From Arachnopeziza araneosa (taxonomy: Eukaryota; Ascomycota; Leotiomycetes; Helotiales; Arachnopezizaceae), in NCBI GenBank assembly GCA_003988855.1, contig QYAI01000003.1, positions 124,001 to 188,000 on the forward strand: a DNA stretch of 64,000 bases, read 5' to 3'. Both the position numbers and the translations under genes were made by a program. Positions 59,632 through 64,000 of the stretch are shown piece after piece. Position 1 is the first letter of the stretch. Each line of letters starts with the position of its first letter. The notes beneath the pieces were generated by a model. It worked only from the letters and a program-made list of their open reading frames with translations. It had not been told where the DNA came from and ran no database searches.

Positions 59632-60777
59632 CTCGGATGAATGAACAGGAAAGGAAAGGTGGAAGGGACTTGAGGAAAGATAAAGCTACTGGAGTTGTCA
59701 ATTTCAGGGCGTTTCGACTAGCGTATGGGTAGGCCACACGTTTATGTGAATAGACACGGAAGGAAGGCAGCTGCATGATAAAAGCGAGATCGGCCACTTG
59801 ACGATTGCTTGGAGTCATGCTTCGCTTTTTGTAGTCAAGGAAATGCACCAGAGAGGTGAAGGCGTTCCTTGTTAGAGTCTCGTCGAATCAAGCCCGACGA
59901 TAAGCGTGAGAGTCGGATTATGTAATAGGATCATGTGATGCGGTATGACCAAACAATCCCTTGAACCACCAATGAACTTGATACTGGACATCAAGATTCA
60001 GTCATTTGGGACTTTGCTGAAGATCGTATTGCTTTAATGCCGTCTCAGATAGATTCAATGTGGCTGCCACTGCTCCATGACACGTGTGGCTCCCCCCAGC
60101 CAGTCGCTGATCTACGCCACGCAGATCGACTCTTCATTGGATATCTACAGACATTTCGAAGAGGTCACCTTATCACAACTAACCGCCAGAGTTCCATTTT
60201 TATGTGTATTGCTGAGAATCAAAAACCAAAGCTGATTTGAGGGATGACATGAAGAATGTGACATCACTGCACCCCTTGCTGCTCAGGTCCTGCTCTTGTC
60301 AAACATTTCTCAAAATGCCAGGCCGTTCATGGAAGACTCAGAGCCGTTGCATAAATCATTCCTGTGAAAATCCAGGGCTTATCCCCCAAAATATCTCCAT
60401 TGTTAGCTTACAATAACATTACAGATCGACTATTTAGTCTCCTTTGCTTTTTTTGGTTCAGTTTAAATATACATCTTCATGTCTGAAAGACCGTTGACTT
60501 TAATCTCCATTTTTGAATTTCATAAAATGGTCAACTAATCTTGAATGCAAACAAATGCTTCCGCAAATAATAAATTAATTAATTAAAATAAATAGAAAGC
60601 CCGTCAAGCTCAAAATAAGAAAGCTGATGCTCATCGAAACTTGCTTACGACAGCAGGTCTTCGAAATCATGATTGGTTGGTTTTCCCCCCTGCAACTCCC
60701 TCGTCCCCCACCTTGAGTCATTTTTTTGACTAGTAATATATTTTTAAATAAGACTTTTCAGCACATCAACCAACGTA
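59632..60777. other. Intergenic, upstream of the tRNA gene
   Basis: AT-rich, no protein gene seen. A TATA-like tract (TATATTTTTAAATAA) at about 60737-60751 lies roughly 30-40 bp before the tRNA 5' end, as in many fungal Pol III promoters. Confidence 0.45.
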
Positions 60778-60911
60778 GCCCGGGTGTAAGTAGTCACTTC
60801 TCCAGTCCTACAAACCATTCTAATATCAATATTAGAGCTCAATCGGTAGAGCGTGTGGCTCTTATGCACAAGATAACCTCAAGGTCGCGGGTTCGAGCCC
60901 CGCCTCGGGCT
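60778..60911 (+). tRNA. tRNA-Lys(CTT) gene interrupted twice
   Basis: Read colinearly: acceptor GCCCGGG 60778-60784 and T8 at 60785; a 50-nt GT-AG segment 60786-60835; A9 at 60836; D stem GCTC/GAGC 60837-60852; anticodon arm from 60854 with loop CTCTTA and anticodon CTT at 60861-60863; an 11-nt intron 60865-60875 after A37; 3' anticodon strand CCTCA; variable loop AGGTC; T arm GCGGG/CCCGC 60887-60903; acceptor CTCGGGC 60904-60910 and discriminator T 60911. The acceptor pairs fully (one G-U). The small intron contains AAG complementary to the anticodon, as expected for nuclear tRNA introns. One T-T mismatch sits in the anticodon stem. The B box GGTTCGAGCCC is good; the A box is split by the 50-nt segment. 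It may be a pseudogene or an unusually spliced gene. Confidence 0.7.
60786..60835 (+). other. 50-nt GT-AG insert between tRNA nucleotides 8 and 9
   Basis: It begins GTAAGTAG, carries a CTAAT branch-like motif about 15 nt before the end, and ends ATTAG. In length and signals it matches the spliceosomal introns of the neighbouring protein genes. Removing it restores a perfect acceptor stem and canonical T8-A9 followed by the D stem. Confidence 0.65.
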
Positions 60912-60945
60912 CAATTCCCGAGGTTCCTAGATATAGGAGCTTCTA

Positions 60946-60954
60946 TTTTTTTTT
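60946..60954 (+). terminator. Poly-T Pol III terminator
   Basis: Nine consecutive T about 35 nt after the tRNA 3' end, fitting RNA polymerase III termination. Confidence 0.55.
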
Positions 60955-61160
60955 CCTTCTTGGCCTATTGCTTGTGCTGGGAATGAGTATTTTTTTTTGG
61001 TGGATTTTTGAACTTGTAGAGTATAGTGCGTGATATGCCGCTAAGCCCCAAATTAAGCGAGTCGCTATTATGGGACCGTCAGCCCTATGCACATCAAACG
61101 ATAGCACCATGAACTTCTATCGGAGATAAAGTATCAAGAACAAAGCGATAGTTTAAAGAA

Positions 61161-61236
61161 GAGAACCTCGAGAATTGTTCCAGAGGCGGTGGCTCGAACC
61201 CGCGACCTTGAGGTTGTCTTGTGCATAAGAGCCATG
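61161..61236 (-). pseudogene. Decayed inverted copy of the tRNA-Lys 3' part
   Basis: On the minus strand it reads GGCTCTTATGCACAAGA, AACCTCAAGGTCGCGGG and TTCGAGCC, nearly as in the plus-strand tRNA. It has an extra base and substitutions in the T and acceptor arms, and it continues into the 3' flank (ATTCTCGAGGTTC against ATTCCCGAGGTTC). The acceptor 5' strand and D arm are absent; the minisatellite begins where the similarity ends. Confidence 0.7.
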
Positions 61237-61393
61237 TGCACCCTCCACTGATGCTTCCATGCTAATTCTAATGTGCACCCTCCAATGCTTCCATGCTAAT
61301 TCTAATGTGCACCCTCCAATGCTTCCATGCTAATTCTAATGTGCCATGCTAATTCTAATGTGCACCCTCCAATGCTTCCATGCTAATTCCAAT
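61236..61393. repeat. Minisatellite, 34-bp unit, about 4.5 copies
   Basis: Units start GTGCACCCTCC and end TAATTCTAAT. Successive lengths are 37, 34, 34, 19 and 34 nt; the fourth is internally deleted and the first has a 3-nt insertion. The copies are otherwise nearly identical, which points to recent expansion. Confidence 0.85.
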
Positions 61394-61921
61394 ATGTGCA
61401 AACATTGACTCGCTATCATGTTCCTCAGTTCATCAAGTATACTTCCATAGTTGAATTTCTATGATTCCTAGGACATTATTTGCTATCTGTCGCTTTCATT
61501 CCCTCGGGCGTAATCTCATTCTACAACAGCTGCTTAAACTTTCTCAAACTCTAACCGTAATATTTTGTTCCTCCTTCACCTTGTTTCCTGCTTCAGATAC
61601 GTTTGCAAAATCTGCCAGTTCTTGTCGATTGGAGTGCTACTTTCCAATTATTATTCTACAATTAAATGTTTGCCATTATTCTGGTTGTGATTCTCTCAAT
61701 GTGGATATATTGTTTGTATTGATTTCCCTTGTTACTTGTGTAAACCAAAACCAAAACCAGATTCTTGCTTTATTACGATTGCCAATAAGTTACCCCGCTT
61801 GGCTTCACCATTCCTCCTTGCTAAAGACCTTTTTATAACATTAGGGGTGCTAGGCGTCTTACAGCCCGCGAAAGTTTTCGTTTTCTCTTTCGCATGGTAT
61901 CTTACCAAAAGCACATCAAAC
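61394..61921. other. 3' flank of the HET gene, no gene seen
   Basis: An AT-rich stretch with short plus-strand frames that have no support as genes. Confidence 0.5.
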
Positions 61922-64000
61922 TCACACCAAAGTTATAGTCTTCCAACAGTCTTTGTCCTCAATAATCTTATTCCCGTCTTCTCCCTCCAAAAACATCCAC
62001 CCAACCCTCTTCATCCTTGAGTCTTGACCATCTCCTATATGAGTGACAACAAGACCATAGCTCAATGGTTCAGATTTCTTGTCTTCAATGCCCTCAGTCG
62101 TCTCAGAACCTTCAGCATCATCCTTCTTGGTAAGTATCATGACTTGCATCTCCATTTCACGCCAGACTTTTGACTCTCGTAACTCGTTGTAATCAGGTGT
62201 AAACCTATGACCTTTCTCGTTTTGGGAGTACCGTGTTGTCAACCGTGGAAGTGGAGTCGTACCGACTTTAATAAGTCTTGGTTCATGGTCTGCAATCTCA
62301 ATTTTACTGGGTGCCAATGGGATAAGAGGGCCATGAATACGCATCCAAGCATTCTTCACCTCTCCGAAAGGATTGTGTTCATTCTGTAGCTCAATATGCC
62401 AGTCCTCGACCCTTGAAATATCTTTCCACTCTCCAGATTTTGCAACTAGGCCAGTGGCCGCGATACCCTCGTAGCTCGCCCAGCTCCAGCTTGGTCCCGT
62501 GTAGATTGTGGTTGAGGCAGGTGCCCTTTGCCCTAGTCCTTGCCATGAGAGGCCTTCGATCAAATTATCGCTCCATAGCCCAGCTACATATTCAGCGCCG
62601 ATTCGCGACTTTAGCAACTTAGCAAGGCCGCTCATGGCAGGGAGTTTGTCGGTCGCTTTGGTCAGTTTGCGCATTCCATATGCCCAAAGGAGGCCATTCC
62701 ACATCGAATGCTTCGGGCTACGCTGATGAAATCTATGGGTAGGCAATTCGAGCTCCTGTGTCTTGTTCACATCACGTATGTTGCAACAATATCGGCTATT
62801 AAAGCTAGAACCGTCCTCGCCTATTACACCATGGTCACATTCCAGAGATATTTGCCGAGCGTTATAATGAAGGACACACCTTCCTAAAACTCGTTCTTGC
62901 AGAGCCCAGGCACGCTGGGAGAGGGCTTCTTCCCTAAAATCTACGGCGCTCGCTTCCCATTCGTCTCCGGGGTATAACAATTGTGCATAAACTTGGCCAG
63001 CGTCAGGAAGATTGACCCTTGATTTCGGGCGAGCCGAGCGATTATGGAAGCATCCTCCCGAGCCATCTCGAGCCTGGTTTGCAGCGATGATCAAATAAGC
63101 ATTAGAATAGACTTCTGCCATACGTCCTGATTCTCGAGCCCAGTCGTCACGGTCTTCTTGCATGATACAGAGACTGTCTATCCAAATGTAGCGAATACCG
63201 AGGCGCCTGGTGATGATGACTGCATCCAGGTACGTCTTGGGAAGATGTGACAGTGAAATTCCAGCAGTACGTGCTTCATAGGACTCTTTTGTAGTTGTAA
63301 GAGTTTCCATAGAACCCCAGCAGTGAGAAAGGCTAATATATTTTCCTTTGAAGCCAACAGGACAGTCTATAAGTTTGATAGTGTCGCCAGTGGAGCCAAC
63401 ATCAAGCACACGGGAGGGCAATTGAGTGTCTTCTCTGGCGCATTGCTTATGATTCTGGAGACAGCTGTTCACTAACGAAGCTGCAGTATCAAGACACTTT
63501 TCTGACCCAGAGTCTGACTCTATAGGTCTCAGCGGAAACCTCGAAGCCAAGACGCTATCAGCCTCCACACTAAAGTTGATGCCAGTGAGAAAGTATAAAC
63601 CGCTTTTTGTAGTTGGGTTCCGAGCCAGGACAATGAAACCATCCCCTCCACCCGTTCGTTTCGTCAACCACAATATTTCCTCACTCGGTATCTGGTCGCA
63701 GGCCTTGTGAAACTCGATGAATGAGGGATTATTCTCAGCCTCTCTGTAGTAATCCAACCAAATACCCACGCCGGTATGCACGAGGGTGCAGAGTGGACAT
63801 CCCAATTTGGCCGAGTCAGCGAGAGCATCAAAACCTTTATGCCAAGCGAAACCAATTGGGTCTTTCAGTTCAACAGCTTTGCCGTTTCCTGACCACCACA
63901 TTTGTGGCATTTCAATGCTGTCATTGAGCCTGCTTGAAGCCATCATATCTTCGGGCATCGATGGAAGAGAGTCGAAAGGAATAGTCTGACATAGTTTACA
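61922..64000 (-). CDS. HET-domain protein, 5' end beyond the window
   Basis: One open frame from the window edge to a stop at 61922, 692 codons visible. In-frame reading continues past the first internal Met (63958) to the edge as CKLCQTIPFDSLPS, the conserved Cys-containing opening of many HET proteins, so the true start lies outside. A second Cys pair (LGCPLCTLVHTG) follows. HET core motifs: KYISLSHCWGS (about residue 225 of the visible part), YIWIDSLCIMQEDRDDW, SNAYLIIAANQARDG, and downstream RAWALQERVLGRCVLHY and GPSWSWASYEG. These are associated with vegetative incompatibility and cell-death responses, though most paralogues are uncharacterised. No defect is seen. It lacks the zinc-finger C-terminus of the other HET gene in this window. 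Confidence 0.92.
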   Translation of the reverse strand, partial: CKLCQTIPFDSLPSMPEDMMASSRLNDSIEMPQMWWSGNGKAVELKDPIGFAWHKGFDALADSAKLGCPLCTLVHTGVGIWLDYYREAENNPSFIEFHKACDQIPSEEILWLTKRTGGGDGFIVLARNPTTKSGLYFLTGINFSVEADSVLASRFPLRPIESDSGSEKCLDTAASLVNSCLQNHKQCAREDTQLPSRVLDVGSTGDTIKLIDCPVGFKGKYISLSHCWGSMETLTTTKESYEARTAGISLSHLPKTYLDAVIITRRLGIRYIWIDSLCIMQEDRDDWARESGRMAEVYSNAYLIIAANQARDGSGGCFHNRSARPKSRVNLPDAGQVYAQLLYPGDEWEASAVDFREEALSQRAWALQERVLGRCVLHYNARQISLECDHGVIGEDGSSFNSRYCCNIRDVNKTQELELPTHRFHQRSPKHSMWNGLLWAYGMRKLTKATDKLPAMSGLAKLLKSRIGAEYVAGLWSDNLIEGLSWQGLGQRAPASTTIYTGPSWSWASYEGIAATGLVAKSGEWKDISRVEDWHIELQNEHNPFGEVKNAWMRIHGPLIPLAPSKIEIADHEPRLIKVGTTPLPRLTTRYSQNEKGHRFTPDYNELRESKVWREMEMQVMILTKKDDAEGSETTEGIEDKKSEPLSYGLVVTHIGDGQDSRMKRVGWMFLEGEDGNKIIEDKDCWKTITLV

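Noticed and set aside
60726..60986. Plus-strand 86-codon frame covering the tRNA
   Set aside because: It is an incidental reading through a tRNA gene and its flanks.
61236..61393. Possible CRISPR-like array
   Set aside because: Units are contiguous 34-bp copies without spacers, in a eukaryotic context; it is a minisatellite.

Overview
The window comes from a filamentous ascomycete (Pezizomycotina). Coding regions are cut by many short introns (about 44-81 nt, GTAAGT/GTGAGT-type donors, CTAAC/CTGAC branch motifs). The protein families are typical of this group: two HET-domain proteins, remnants of STAND/NACHT genes, an ABCC transporter, secreted and membrane glycoside hydrolases, and an aldo-keto reductase fused to RidA. 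Leotiomycetes is only a guess. I rebuilt the exon structures by hand, and every multi-exon gene model listed closes in frame.

Layout. 0-9 kb: a cysteine-rich multi-pass membrane protein (-), a HET protein fused to a zinc-finger-like C-terminus (-), a small membrane protein (-) and a doubtful two-TM ORF. 9.8-16.8 kb: cytosolic tyrosyl-tRNA synthetase (-) and a 13-exon ABCC transporter (+). 17.3-21.2 kb: an AT-rich decayed block with two broken genes, one with a STAND-type N-terminal domain and one NACHT-type gene that has lost its NACHT core. 21.5-24.9 kb: a divergent mitochondrial pair (OCT1-type peptidase and a MIC26/27-type MICOS subunit). 25-28 kb: no gene. 28-39 kb: an extracellular degradation and phosphatase region with an aspartic protease, a Dcr2-like phosphatase, a GH27 alpha-galactosidase and a GH3 beta-glucosidase. 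40-51 kb: a T5orf172 (GIY-YIG-like) protein, an AKR-RidA fusion, a probable CENP-K kinetochore subunit and a three-KH RNA-binding protein. 51-60 kb: a hypothetical protein, an Hsp20 chaperone, a Src1/Heh1-type inner nuclear membrane protein and an Aro8-type aminotransferase. 60.7-61.4 kb: an interrupted tRNA-Lys gene, a decayed inverted copy of it, and a minisatellite that starts at the copy's edge. 61.9-64 kb: a second HET gene whose start lies beyond the window.

The two most unusual signals are these. (i) A tRNA-Lys(CTT) gene whose cloverleaf closes perfectly only if a 50-nt GT-AG segment between nucleotides 8 and 9 is removed, in addition to its normal anticodon-loop intron. (ii) Two neighbouring introns of the aspartic protease gene, each 160 nt long and clearly homologous to each other, as expected for introner-like elements. 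Housekeeping genes are interleaved with carbohydrate-active enzymes and non-self-recognition genes; apart from the mitochondrial pair I see no operon-like or biosynthetic cluster logic.
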